64,000 bases of DNA, taken from NCBI GenBank assembly GCA_021847015.1, contig JAJZVW010000013.1:1-64000 (forward strand), given 5' to 3'. Position 1 is the stretch's first letter. Every line of letters begins with the position of its first letter. The DNA is from Pseudomonadota bacterium (lineage in GTDB: Bacteria > Pseudomonadota > Alphaproteobacteria > Rhodospirillales > Magnetospirillaceae). Made by a program: the position numbers and the translations under genes. Below, one piece after another: positions 9,657-18,430 of the stretch. The notes under the pieces were generated by a model. It saw only the letters and a list, made by a program, of their open reading frames with translations, did not search any database and was not told the origin of the DNA.

Positions 9657-10511
9657 ATGAACTACAGGCACGCTTTCCATGCGGGGAATTTCGCCGACGT
9701 CGTCAAGCACGCCGTCCTCGCGCTCGTCCTCGACCATCTCGCCCGCAAGGCGGCGCCGTTCTTCGTGCTGGACACCCATGCCGGCACCGGACTCTACGAT
9801 CTTGCCGGCCTTCCCGCCGGAAAGACCGGCGAATGGCGCGAGGGAATCGGCCGCATCCTCGCCAAACCGTCGCCGCCCGCCGCCCTGTCCCCCTACCTCG
9901 ATGCGGTTCGCGCCGCGAATCCCGCTGGCGAGCTGCGCTGGTATCCGGGATCGCCGGCGCTGGCCCAGGCGCTGACCCGGCCCCAGGACCGCATCGCCCT
10001 GGTGGAGCTCCACCCCGAGGACGGCGACGATCTCAAACGCCGCTTTTCCCGCGACCGGCGCGTCGGCGTCCACCGCATGGACGGCTACGCCGCCCTCAAG
10101 GGGCTGCTGCCGCCCCCGGAACGGCGCGGCCTGGCGCTGATCGACCCTCCGTTCGAGGTCAGGGACGAGACGGCGCGGCTGTGCAAGGCGCTTGCCCAGG
10201 CGTGCCGGCGCTGGTCCACCGGGATTTATCTGGTGTGGTATCCGATCAAGGCGCGGCCGGCGATCGACCGCCTCCACGCCGATCTCGCCATGCTCGGCCT
10301 GCCGCCGACCCTGGCCGCCGAGGTACTTGTCCGCTCCGACGACGATCCGTCCCGGCTCAACGGGTCGGGGCTGGCGGTGGTCAATCCGCCCTGGACGCTG
10401 GACGCGACGCTGGCCGAGCTTCTGCCGTGGCTGGCCGAGGCGCTCGCCGCGCCCGAAGGCGGGACCGGCGCGGGGCATCGCCTGGAATGGCTGGTCGGCG
10501 AGAACGCCTGA
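9657..10511 (+). CDS. rlmJ: 23S rRNA (adenine-2030-N6)-methyltransferase RlmJ
   Basis: RlmJ methylates N6 of A2030 of 23S rRNA. The 284-residue protein starts MNYRHAFHAGNFADVVKHAV, the family signature, and has the SAM-binding DTHAGTGLYDL and the catalytic motif IDPPFEV near residue 165. Length matches E. coli RlmJ. It stands alone, divergent from the PAS-chemoreceptor pair across a 229-base gap in which I found no convincing regulatory element. It converges on cobC. Confidence 0.95.
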   Translation: MNYRHAFHAGNFADVVKHAVLALVLDHLARKAAPFFVLDTHAGTGLYDLAGLPAGKTGEWREGIGRILAKPSPPAALSPYLDAVRAANPAGELRWYPGSPALAQALTRPQDRIALVELHPEDGDDLKRRFSRDRRVGVHRMDGYAALKGLLPPPERRGLALIDPPFEVRDETARLCKALAQACRRWSTGIYLVWYPIKARPAIDRLHADLAMLGLPPTLAAEVLVRSDDDPSRLNGSGLAVVNPPWTLDATLAELLPWLAEALAAPEGGTGAGHRLEWLVGENA

Positions 10512-10517
10512 CTCCGC

Positions 10518-11123
10518 CTACGCTGCCGTCACGTTGACCCGATCGACGCGCCAGCCATCGTGGGTGGCGTCGATGCGGGTGAGGGACAACGGCAGGACCG
10601 AGAACCGCAGCGCCTGCGCCGCAGGAAGGTCCAGCGCCGCCGCCAGCGCCGCGCGGACGGTGCCGGCATGGGCGATGGCGACGATGTCGCGGCCCGCATG
10701 CTCGCGGCTCAGGCGTGCCACCGCCTCGCCCACCCGTTCCACCATCGCGGCGAAACTCTCCCCGCCGGGAGGGGCGGTTCCGGCGGGATCGCGCCAGAAA
10801 TCGGCCAGGAACGAATCCTTGGCCGCTTCCAGCTCCACCCAGCTCCGGCCCTGCCACGATCCGAAATCCTGCTCGGCGAGATCCGGCTCGATCTGCGGCG
10901 GCGGCAACAGCAGGCCGGCGGCCTCAAGGCCGCCGGCGGTCTGGCGGCAGCGGATCAGGCCGCTTTCGATCAGAACCGCATTGACCGGCAGGATGCGCGC
11001 CAGATAGCGGAAATCCTCCTCGTCCGAGACGTCGCAAGTGACATCCAGGCGTCCGTGGATACGTCCGTGAGGGCACGGCACGGGGGCATGGCGCAACCAC
11101 CACCAGCGGGTCATCGCGCCCAT
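10518..11123 (-). CDS. cobC: Histidine phosphatase, probable alpha-ribazole phosphatase
   Basis: A 201-residue phosphoglycerate-mutase-fold phosphatase. The phosphate-pocket motif is LRHAPV (RH near residue 10) and the second catalytic His is in AIAHAGTVRAAL. Adjacency to cobS and cobT indicates the alpha-ribazole-5'-phosphate phosphatase step in building the lower loop of cobalamin. The ATG overlaps the cobS stop by one base (TGATG), so translation is coupled. The exact substrate is inferred from context, because the fold alone is not specific. Confidence 0.83.
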   Translation of the reverse strand: MGAMTRWWWLRHAPVPCPHGRIHGRLDVTCDVSDEEDFRYLARILPVNAVLIESGLIRCRQTAGGLEAAGLLLPPPQIEPDLAEQDFGSWQGRSWVELEAAKDSFLADFWRDPAGTAPPGGESFAAMVERVGEAVARLSREHAGRDIVAIAHAGTVRAALAAALDLPAAQALRFSVLPLSLTRIDATHDGWRVDRVNVTAA

Positions 11124-11908
11124 CACCAGCCTCCCGCCGCCGCCAGCAGCACGGCCGCTTCGGCAACCTGGGCCACCGCGCCCAGGACGTCGCCCGTATA
11201 CCCGCCCAGCGCCCGGCGCGCCACCCAGCCGGCCGCGGCTGCGGCCAATGCGGCGGCGGCCGCCGCCGCCGCCGCGCCGGTCACGCCAAGGCCGGCGACG
11301 GCCACAACCAGGGCCAGCACCGCCGCCAAAGCCGCGATACCCGCATCGGGCGTTCCGGCGGCGGCTCCCAGGCCGTCGCTGCGCGCCGCGGGAAGAGCCT
11401 GCATGACGGCGGGAATGGCGGCACGGGACAACGCCCCGGCGGCCGCCAGCGCGCCAAGCCCGGCCAGACCTGACGGCGCCGCCGCCAGGGCGGAGGCGCG
11501 CAAGCCGAAGCCGAGCAGCAGGGCGACCACCCCGAACGTGCCGATCCGCGAGTCGCGCATCACCTCCAGCCGCCGCGCGCGGTCCCCGCGCGCGCCCAGC
11601 CCGTCGGCGAAATCGGCCAAGCCGTCCTCGTGCAGCGCCCCCGTGCACACGGTCGCGACCAGCAGCGCCAGCAGAGCGGCGGGCAAAGCCGGCAGCAGCG
11701 CGTGGCCCAGCACGAAGGCCAGCCCGGACACCAGCCCCACCGCCGCGCCGACGATCGGGAAGACCCCCATGGCGCGCGCCAGCCTGCCTTCGCCATAGTC
11801 GGGGTGCGGCACAGGCAGCCGGGTCAGGAAGGAGGAGGCGACATGAAAATCGTCGAGCCATGGGCCCAGACGATCATGGAAGGGGAATGACGGTCGCATG
11901 TCGTTCAT
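11123..11908 (-). CDS. cobS: Adenosylcobinamide-GDP ribazoletransferase
   Basis: CobS (CobV) joins adenosylcobinamide-GDP to alpha-ribazole, the last assembly step of adenosylcobalamin, in the inner membrane. The 261-residue protein has the signature GALHEDGLADFADGLG near residue 90 and MRDSRIGTFG after it, with several hydrophobic Ala/Leu-rich membrane segments and a very Ala-rich C-terminal half. It is the first gene of cobS-cobC, divergent from cobT over a short 75-base gap. No cobalamin riboswitch is visible in so small a space. Confidence 0.94.
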   Translation of the reverse strand: MNDMRPSFPFHDRLGPWLDDFHVASSFLTRLPVPHPDYGEGRLARAMGVFPIVGAAVGLVSGLAFVLGHALLPALPAALLALLVATVCTGALHEDGLADFADGLGARGDRARRLEVMRDSRIGTFGVVALLLGFGLRASALAAAPSGLAGLGALAAAGALSRAAIPAVMQALPAARSDGLGAAAGTPDAGIAALAAVLALVVAVAGLGVTGAAAAAAAAALAAAAAGWVARRALGGYTGDVLGAVAQVAEAAVLLAAAGGW

Positions 11909-11983
11909 GGCGGGTGACGGGACGTTTTCTTTAGGTTATAGGACGCCTGTCTATCGAAACGCAATATATTGGGGAGACTGGCC

Positions 11984-12997
11984 TTGAATGTCTCTATTTC
12001 TAGTCCTGCCGACGTGGAAGCCCTGCTCGCGGACCTTCCCGGACCGGACGTCACGGCGCGGGACGCGTGGGCCGCGCGCGATCCCCAACTGACCAAGCCG
12101 GCGGGATCGCTGGGACGGCTCGAGGAAATCTCCCTTTGGCTGGCCGCCTGGCAGGGCCGCCATCCGCCGATGGTGACACGGCCCAGGGCGCGAATCTTCG
12201 CCGGCAACCACGGGGTCGCGGCGCAGGGCGTTTCCGCCTTCCCCGCCGAAGTCACCGTGCAGATGGTGGCGAATTTCCGCCGCGGCGGCGCGGCGATCAA
12301 TCAATTGTGCCACACCTTCGGCACCGAGCTGGACGTCATCGCGCTGGACCTGGACCGGCCGACCGCCGACTTCACCACGGCGCCGGCCTTGGACGCCAGC
12401 GCGTTCGCGGCGGCCTTCCTGGCCGGCATGGGCGCGGTGCCGGCGGACACCGATCTGCTGGTGCTGGGGGAAATGGGCATCGGCAATACCACGCCGGCCG
12501 CCGCGCTGGCCTGCGCGCTCCACGGCGGCGACGCCGCCGATTGGACCGGGCGGGGCACCGGCGTCGAGGGCGCGGCGCTGGCGCGCAAGACCCAGGTGGT
12601 GGCGGCGGGCGTGGCGCTGCACCGCGACCATCCGCCGCTCGACGTGCTGCGCCGCCTTGGCGGCCGCGAGCTGGTGGCCATCGCCGGGGCGTTGGTGGCG
12701 GCGCGGTTGCGGCGCATTCCGGTGCTGCTGGACGGTTACGTATGCACCGCGGCGGCCGCCCCGCTGGCCGCGGCCAGGCCGGGCGCCCTCGACCACTGCC
12801 TGGTGGCCCACGTCTCCGCCGAGCCCGGGCATCGGCGTCTGGCGGCCAAATTGGGCAAGGAGCCGCTTCTCGATTTCGGCATGCGTCTGGGCGAAGGCTC
12901 GGGCGCGGCGCTGGCCGTCGGCCTGGTGCGCGCCGCCGCGTCCTGCCATGCCGGCATGGCGACCTTCGCGGAAGCGGGGGTCAGCGACCGGGAATGA
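11984..12997 (+). CDS. cobT: Nicotinate-nucleotide-dimethylbenzimidazole phosphoribosyltransferase
   Basis: CobT transfers phosphoribose from nicotinate mononucleotide to dimethylbenzimidazole, giving alpha-ribazole phosphate for CobC and CobS. The family motifs are KPAGSLGRLE, FAGNHGVAAQGVSAFP, GEMGIGNTT and the C-terminal DFGMRLGEGSGAA with the catalytic Glu. The TTG at 11984 is preferred, with GGGGAG seven bases upstream, giving 337 residues. An earlier in-frame TTG at 11969 lacks a ribosome site. It is divergent from cobS-cobC and ends three bases before the convergent methyltransferase gene. Confidence 0.95.
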   Translation: MNVSISSPADVEALLADLPGPDVTARDAWAARDPQLTKPAGSLGRLEEISLWLAAWQGRHPPMVTRPRARIFAGNHGVAAQGVSAFPAEVTVQMVANFRRGGAAINQLCHTFGTELDVIALDLDRPTADFTTAPALDASAFAAAFLAGMGAVPADTDLLVLGEMGIGNTTPAAALACALHGGDAADWTGRGTGVEGAALARKTQVVAAGVALHRDHPPLDVLRRLGGRELVAIAGALVAARLRRIPVLLDGYVCTAAAAPLAAARPGALDHCLVAHVSAEPGHRRLAAKLGKEPLLDFGMRLGEGSGAALAVGLVRAAASCHAGMATFAEAGVSDRE

Positions 12998-13000
12998 CGG

Positions 13001-14320
13001 TCAGCGGCGCAGCACCGCCACCGCTTCCAGGTGGGCCGACCACGGGAACTGGTCGATGGGCGTGACCGAGTCGAGGCGGTAGCCGCCATCCACCAGGATG
13101 CGCAGATCGCGGGCGAGGGTGGCGGGATTGCACGAGACGGCCACGACCGCCGGCGGGCCGGCCGAGGCGAGCTGCTCGGCCTGGGCCACGGCCCCGGCGC
13201 GCGGCGGGTCCAGCACCACCGCCTGGAAACGCCCGAGCTCATGGGACAGCAGCGGCCGGCGGGCCAGGTCGCGCACCTCGGCCGTCACGCCCAGCCCGGC
13301 CTGGCGGGCGGCCGCTTCCAGGGCCCGGACCGACGCGTCCTCCCCCTCCACGGCGTGGACAATGCGGCCCGGCGCCGCCAGCGGCATGGTGAAGCTGCCG
13401 CAGCCCGAATAAAGGTCGGCAACCGTCCGCGCATCGCCGACGGCGTCGGCCACCCGTTCGGCGATGGCCCGTTCTCCGGCCCCGGTCGGTTGCAGGAAGG
13501 CGCCCGGCGGCGGCTCGACGGCGACCCCGGCGAAACGGACCACGGGTGCGTGCCGGCGCGCGACGGGATCGATGACGCCGCTTCCCGGCCGCCGCCATGA
13601 CAGGCGCGCAAGATCGTTTTCGTCCGCGAACGCGGCCAGACGTTCGCGGTCGAAAAGGTCGAGACGGGCTTCGGCCTCGACGAGGACATCGAGGCCGCCC
13701 TCGGTCAGCGTCGCCACCACGTCCCCGCCCCCCTCGGGCACCACGGCCGACAGCATCCGCCGCAACGGCGGCAACAGACCGATCGGCTCCGGCGCCATCA
13801 GCGGGCAGGTTTCGACGTCGATCACGGCATGGCTGGCCCGCGCGTGGAAGCCGAGCAGGGTGTCGTTGCGGCGCCGCATGAAGGCGAAGGCGGCGCGTCT
13901 GCGACTCCCCGGGGCCACCCGCACCAGCGGCTCCACCGGGGCCGCGCCCAGCCCATGACGCGCCAACTGGGTCACCAGCAGCTCGCGCTTCCAGGCCGCA
14001 TAGGCCTGATCGGCCAGATGTTGCAGCGAGCATCCGCCGCAGCGGGCGTAATGGGGACAGAGCGCGGGCACGCGGTCCGGCCCGGGCGCCAGCACCTCGA
14101 TCAGCGCGGCCGCCAAGCCCTCGCCCCGACGGCCTTCGATCCGGGCGAGCACCCGGTCGCCGGCCACGGTGAAGGGCACGAATACAGCCTCGCCCGACAG
14201 GTTCGCCACACCGTCGCCGCGGGCGCCGACCGCCGCGATCTCCAGTTCGACGATGCGCGATGCGGGCGCGGCCCGCTTTGCCTTGCCCCGCTGTGCGTGC
14301 GAACGGGGACGGTCCTTCAT
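13001..14320 (-). CDS. RlmD/TrmA-family RNA (uracil-5-)methyltransferase
   Basis: A 439-residue class I SAM-dependent RNA methyltransferase. It has an N-terminal TRAM-like domain (IAAVGARGDGVANL), the iron-sulfur cluster motif CPHYARCGGCSLQHL with a later Cys in VETCPLM, the SAM motif DLYSGCGSFTMPLA, and the catalytic SCNPATLARDL. This matches 23S rRNA U1939/U747-type methyltransferases of the RumA group. The exact uridine cannot be told from sequence. The ATG at 14320 is preceded by AAGGAG. The longer frame to 14545 has no ribosome site. Confidence 0.9.
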   Translation of the reverse strand: MKDRPRSHAQRGKAKRAAPASRIVELEIAAVGARGDGVANLSGEAVFVPFTVAGDRVLARIEGRRGEGLAAALIEVLAPGPDRVPALCPHYARCGGCSLQHLADQAYAAWKRELLVTQLARHGLGAAPVEPLVRVAPGSRRRAAFAFMRRRNDTLLGFHARASHAVIDVETCPLMAPEPIGLLPPLRRMLSAVVPEGGGDVVATLTEGGLDVLVEAEARLDLFDRERLAAFADENDLARLSWRRPGSGVIDPVARRHAPVVRFAGVAVEPPPGAFLQPTGAGERAIAERVADAVGDARTVADLYSGCGSFTMPLAAPGRIVHAVEGEDASVRALEAAARQAGLGVTAEVRDLARRPLLSHELGRFQAVVLDPPRAGAVAQAEQLASAGPPAVVAVSCNPATLARDLRILVDGGYRLDSVTPIDQFPWSAHLEAVAVLRR

Positions 14321-14539
14321 CGCCTTGCTCCTTGCATCGGAAGACGGCGACAGGATGACCCTACCCGCAGGACCATGGCAAGGCGACATCGCCGTAGGCG
14401 ATGCCGGAAGGCGGATGCGCGCCCCCGGGGAACACAAATCGTTAAATTTCCGTTTCACTTGCCTGGGCCGCGTTGACTCCGTGACTAAAGGTGGAGGACA
14501 AGAGCACTCGCGTCGTATGGAATCCCCAAGGAGTCGTCG

Positions 14540-16423
14540 ATGCACACGTCACCCCATGCGGTCGCCCAGTCCCGGGTGTCGGCGGAAACGCGGAACCACC
14601 GTTTCCCGGGCCGCGAGCATCGGCCGTTTCCTTTGCCCGGAAGGCCATCCGCACGGCCTTCCGACGATCATTGGAACAACATCGTCGCCAAGCTGGACAT
14701 CGCCTTCCAGCCGATCGTCAACATCCATACCGGCGCCAGCTACGGTTACGAAGCGCTCTTGCGCAATCATGTCGAAGCGGGATTCGAATCGATCCAGGAC
14801 TTCTTCGACACATGCCACGCCCTTGGCATCCTGCACGACATCGAAATCGTCCTTCGGGAAAAGGCGATCGCCAAGTTCGCCGCCCTGGGGCACAGCCGGC
14901 AGACGAAGCTGTTCCTCAACATGGACACCCGCAGTCTCGATCCGGCGGGAGACCTGGCCGCGCGGACGCGGACCATGCTCGAACGCTACGGCATCCACGA
15001 GAACGCGCTGGTGTTCGAAATCTCCGAACGGCACCCCTTCATCCAGCCGGCCGAGGCCACTGCGGTCCTCAAACAGTACAAGCGCGCCAACTTCCGCCTC
15101 GCCATCGACGATTTCGGCACCGGGTTCTCGGGCCTGCAACTTCTGTACTTTGCCGAGCCCGACGTTCTCAAGATCGACCGCTTCTTCATTTCCGACATCG
15201 CCAGCGATTCCAAGAAAAAACTGTTCCTGACGCAGATCGTCCATATCGCCCACCTCCTGGGCGTGGTGGTTCTGGCCGAAGGGGTGGAGACCGAGCGGGA
15301 ATATTTCGTCTGCAAGGACATCGGCTGCGATCTGATCCAGGGGTACCTTATCCAGAAGCCGTCCTGCGAGATTTCCGACCTCATGGTCCGCTACGACGCC
15401 ATCGCCGATCTGGCCAAGCGCGAGCGGCGCGTGGCGACCTCGGATCAGAAGCTCATCCGGGACCAGGTCCAGTACGTCCCGCCGATTCCCCTCGACACCG
15501 GCATGGAAAAGGTGTTCGACCGTTTCCGCGCCAATGCCAACCTGACGTTCTTCCCCGTGGTGGACGACGCGGGCGCGCCGATCGGCATCATCCGCGAGAA
15601 GGCCCTCAAGGACTACGCCTACTCGCCGTTCGGCAAGGACTTGATGAGCAACCGGGCCTGCGGGCGGACGCTCAAGGACTTCGTGTCGCGCTGCCCGATG
15701 GCCGACCTCAGCACCAAGGCCGAGACCATCCTGCAAGCCTATTCGGCGGTCGAGGATTCGGAAGGAATCATCATTCTCGACGACATGAAATACGTCGGGT
15801 TTCTCTCCGCCCACTCGCTCCTGCGCGTGATCAACGAGAAAAACCTCGCCACCGCGCGCGACCAGAACCCGCTGACCAGGCTGCCGGGCAATAACCTCAT
15901 CCACGAATATCTTCTCGATGCGCTGACCGCGACCGAGGCCGAAACCGTGCTGGCCTATTTCGATTTCGATAACTTCAAGCCCTTCAACGACCGCTACGGT
16001 TTCCGCCTGGGGGACCGGGCCATCCTGCTGTTCGCCGAACTCCTGTCCAAGGCGGTCCGCCCCGATGCCGGCTTCGCCGGCCACATCGGCGGCGACGATT
16101 TCTTCGCGGGTTTCCGGGGCATGCCGTTCGACGGCGTCGTGACGACCTGCCGCGAGGTGATCGCCGCGTTCCGCCGGGACGTGGAAAGTTTCTACGACGA
16201 CGAGACCCGAAGCCTCGGGTACATGGTCGGCCAGGATCGCACGGGCAACACCGTGCGCTTTCCCCTGATGACCGTGTCCGCCGCTCTGATGCACATGCCC
16301 GCGGGCCGCGACGTCCACACCGTGGACGAGGTCAGCCACCTGATCGCCGAGTTGAAGAAGGAAGCGAAGACGAGCCCGGACCGCCTGAGCGCGGGAAACC
16401 TGTGCGCCTCGCCCGCCCTATAG
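14540..16423 (+). CDS. EAL-CBS-GGDEF c-di-GMP protein
   Basis: A 627-residue soluble protein with three parts in unusual order. The EAL phosphodiesterase domain (about 45-290) has YEALLRN (EAL at 71-73), FEISERH, DDFGTGFSG, KIDRFF and AEGVE, so the catalytic set looks complete. A CBS-pair region follows (about 315-445). The C-terminal GGDEF domain has GGDDF at 517-521 instead of GG(D/E)EF. The CBS pair may bind an adenine nucleotide and set the balance of c-di-GMP hydrolysis and synthesis, which is inference. AAGGAG lies six bases before the ATG. Its stop is back to back with that of the convergent TPR gene. Confidence 0.9.
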   Translation: MHTSPHAVAQSRVSAETRNHRFPGREHRPFPLPGRPSARPSDDHWNNIVAKLDIAFQPIVNIHTGASYGYEALLRNHVEAGFESIQDFFDTCHALGILHDIEIVLREKAIAKFAALGHSRQTKLFLNMDTRSLDPAGDLAARTRTMLERYGIHENALVFEISERHPFIQPAEATAVLKQYKRANFRLAIDDFGTGFSGLQLLYFAEPDVLKIDRFFISDIASDSKKKLFLTQIVHIAHLLGVVVLAEGVETEREYFVCKDIGCDLIQGYLIQKPSCEISDLMVRYDAIADLAKRERRVATSDQKLIRDQVQYVPPIPLDTGMEKVFDRFRANANLTFFPVVDDAGAPIGIIREKALKDYAYSPFGKDLMSNRACGRTLKDFVSRCPMADLSTKAETILQAYSAVEDSEGIIILDDMKYVGFLSAHSLLRVINEKNLATARDQNPLTRLPGNNLIHEYLLDALTATEAETVLAYFDFDNFKPFNDRYGFRLGDRAILLFAELLSKAVRPDAGFAGHIGGDDFFAGFRGMPFDGVVTTCREVIAAFRRDVESFYDDETRSLGYMVGQDRTGNTVRFPLMTVSAALMHMPAGRDVHTVDEVSHLIAELKKEAKTSPDRLSAGNLCASPAL

Positions 16424-18058
16424 CGCGGGCTTGACCGCCAGCGCCACCAGGCCCGGCACCTCGGCCCCCGCTTCCCGCCGGGTCGCGGCGTTTTCGATCA
16501 GGGGCATGGTGAAGCCGGCCCGCTGCGCCGCCGTCCGCACATAACCGGGGGAATGGGCGTAGCGGCTCTTGGCGCCCAGGCGGAAGGTGCCGTCCCGCGC
16601 CTCCAGCGCCTCGGTGGTGAAGACGAACGCGCCGCCCGGCTTCAAAGCCAGCCAAGCGGCCCCCATCACCGGGTCCAGGTCGCCGAAATAGACCAGCACG
16701 TCCGCCGCCGCCACCAAGTCGTAACGTTCGGGCCGGGCCGAGAGGGTTTCGACCAGCTCGCCCACCGCGAGATCGTCGTAGACCCCGCGTCCGGCGGCCT
16801 TGGCGACCATGGCCGGCGACAGGTCCGCCCCCTCCAGGCGGCGGGCAAGAGGACGCAGCACCGCAGCCGCCAGGCCGGTGCCGCAGCCGGCATCCAGCAC
16901 GTCGAGCCCCGACAGCTTTCCCCCCCGGAGCGGCGCGAACCCCCGGGCCAGCGCATCGGCGATCAGCGCGGGTCCGCGGTAGTCCAGCGTGTTTACCAGG
17001 GCATCGTCGAAGGTATCGGCATAATCGTCGAAAAGCTGCCGCACATAGGATTCCGGGGCCTTGTCGGGGGTCTCGGCAGCGCCGACCAAGGCCAGCCCCA
17101 GCCGGGCCCCATGGCGGTCCTCGGGATCGCGCTCCAGGCATGCGGTGTAATAAAGGGTGGCCTTTTCCTTGCGCCCCAGCGCGCGATAGGCCTCGGCGGC
17201 GCACCAATAGGCGTGCGCCAGGGAGGGCGCGGCCGCCACCGCGCGCTCGAACGCGGCGGCCGCGCCTTCGGCATGCCCCTCGGCCTGCCGTACCAGGCCC
17301 AGTTCCAGCCAGGCCTCGGCGCAGCGGGGCGCGGTGCGGCTGGCCCGTTCGGCTTCCGCCCGCGCTTCCCCCAGGCGGCCCGCGGCTCTCAAGGCCGCCG
17401 CCAGGTTGGCGCGGACCCCCCCGCGATCGGGATTCATGTCCACCACGGCACTCAGGACGGTGACCGCCTGTTCCGAGCGGCCGAGCTTGTGGAGGCAGAC
17501 GCCGAAATTGTTGAGAGCGGCCGGCCAGTCCGGGCGCAACTCCAGGGCCTGGTGCAGATGCCCCAGCGCCTCGGCGGGTTTGCCGGAGTCCAGCAAGGCG
17601 GCGCCCAGGGTCATTTGCGCTTCCGCATGGCGGGGAGCGATCGCCACGGCGTGGCGGCAATGGGCGATCCCCTCCTCGGTCTTTCCCAGCCGCAGCAACA
17701 GGGCGCCCAGCCGGGAATGGGCCTGCGCATGGCCGGGATCGCGCGCCAGCGCGTGCCGGTAGTGCAGGATGGCCTCGTTGGCCTCGCCGGCCTGCTCCAG
17801 GGCCTGGGCCATGGCGAAATGGAGCGCCGGCTGATCGGGAGTGATGGCCACGGCGCGGGCGAGGTGCCCGACGGCGCGGCGGGCCTGTCCCTCGTCGATC
17901 GCCACAAGGCCGAGAAGATAATGGGCTCCGCCGAATTCGGGATGGGTTTCGGCCAGACGCAGGGCCAAACGGCGCGCGGCGGCCAATTTGCCCTCCTGGT
18001 AGGCCTTCATGGCTTCGGTGAAAGCCTGGCCCACGGTCATGGTTCGCGCTGGCGGCAT
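16418..18058 (-). CDS. TPR-repeat protein fused to a SAM-dependent methyltransferase
   Basis: A 546-residue protein. The first ~330 residues are about nine TPR units (for example HYLLGLVAIDEGQARRAVGH, ALNNFGVCLHKLGRSEQAV). The C-terminal ~180 residues are a class I methyltransferase with motif I VLDAGCGTG at 387-395 and KPGGAFVFTTEALE later. The segment YVRQLFDDYADTFDDALVN just before the methyltransferase is typical of TPR-methyltransferases whose targets are unknown. The ATG at 18058 has GGAG upstream. A longer frame runs into the palindromic element at 18118-18392 and is rejected. No partner gene in this neighbourhood suggests a substrate. Confidence 0.85.
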   Translation of the reverse strand: MPPARTMTVGQAFTEAMKAYQEGKLAAARRLALRLAETHPEFGGAHYLLGLVAIDEGQARRAVGHLARAVAITPDQPALHFAMAQALEQAGEANEAILHYRHALARDPGHAQAHSRLGALLLRLGKTEEGIAHCRHAVAIAPRHAEAQMTLGAALLDSGKPAEALGHLHQALELRPDWPAALNNFGVCLHKLGRSEQAVTVLSAVVDMNPDRGGVRANLAAALRAAGRLGEARAEAERASRTAPRCAEAWLELGLVRQAEGHAEGAAAAFERAVAAAPSLAHAYWCAAEAYRALGRKEKATLYYTACLERDPEDRHGARLGLALVGAAETPDKAPESYVRQLFDDYADTFDDALVNTLDYRGPALIADALARGFAPLRGGKLSGLDVLDAGCGTGLAAAVLRPLARRLEGADLSPAMVAKAAGRGVYDDLAVGELVETLSARPERYDLVAAADVLVYFGDLDPVMGAAWLALKPGGAFVFTTEALEARDGTFRLGAKSRYAHSPGYVRTAAQRAGFTMPLIENAATRREAGAEVPGLVALAVKPAL

Positions 18059-18117
18059 CCCGGCTCCGTTGGTTACGGCCCCTTCCAATTCACGGCCTCG
18101 TCCATAGCTCAATAACT

Positions 18118-18392
18118 CTAGCCTGGATTTCTCACATGGGTACCGATTTGATCGCGTTTCGGGGAGACGGAGTGCCAAACCACGGCCCGCGGGCAAGGCT
18201 CGCCGCCTTGGCAAGGGCCGTGGCGCCGGCAGCCGTTCCGTCGAAACGCGACCCCAGAGGGGCGGGACAAATTTGGCCACACGGTGCGTTACCCGGCTTG
18301 GCCGATGGCCCGCATCGGCCTGCGCCGGCTGCCTGCCGTGTGGCCAAATTTGTCTCCGTCAAATCGGTGCCCATGTGAGAAATCCAGGCTAG
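18118..18392. mobile_element. 275-bp transposase-less palindromic element (MITE-like)
   Basis: Its ends are 34-bp inverted repeats (18118-18151 and 18359-18392) with one mismatch, beginning CTAGCCTGGATTTCTCACAT. Between them lie two further hairpins. The first has a stem TCGCGTTTCG (18152-18161 with 18242-18251) and nested arms CCACGGCCC/GGGCCGTGG. The second has a perfect 19-bp stem (18266-18284 with 18336-18354) plus an inner arm GGCCGATG/CATCGGCC. The folded strand would be a three-stem cloverleaf. No coding frame of note is inside. CTAG at both ends could be a target duplication or simply part of the inverted repeat. It fills the 372-base gap between the TPR gene and the HPF-like gene. 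Confidence 0.8.
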
Positions 18393-18430
18393 TGCCTCAC
18401 GATCCGCCGCGACAACGAGGGAAGGCGCCG

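Noticed and set aside
11909-11983. Cobalamin riboswitch between cobS and cobT
   Set aside because: The 75-base divergent gap is too short and lacks the B12-box motif. None was seen upstream of the NiCoT gene either.
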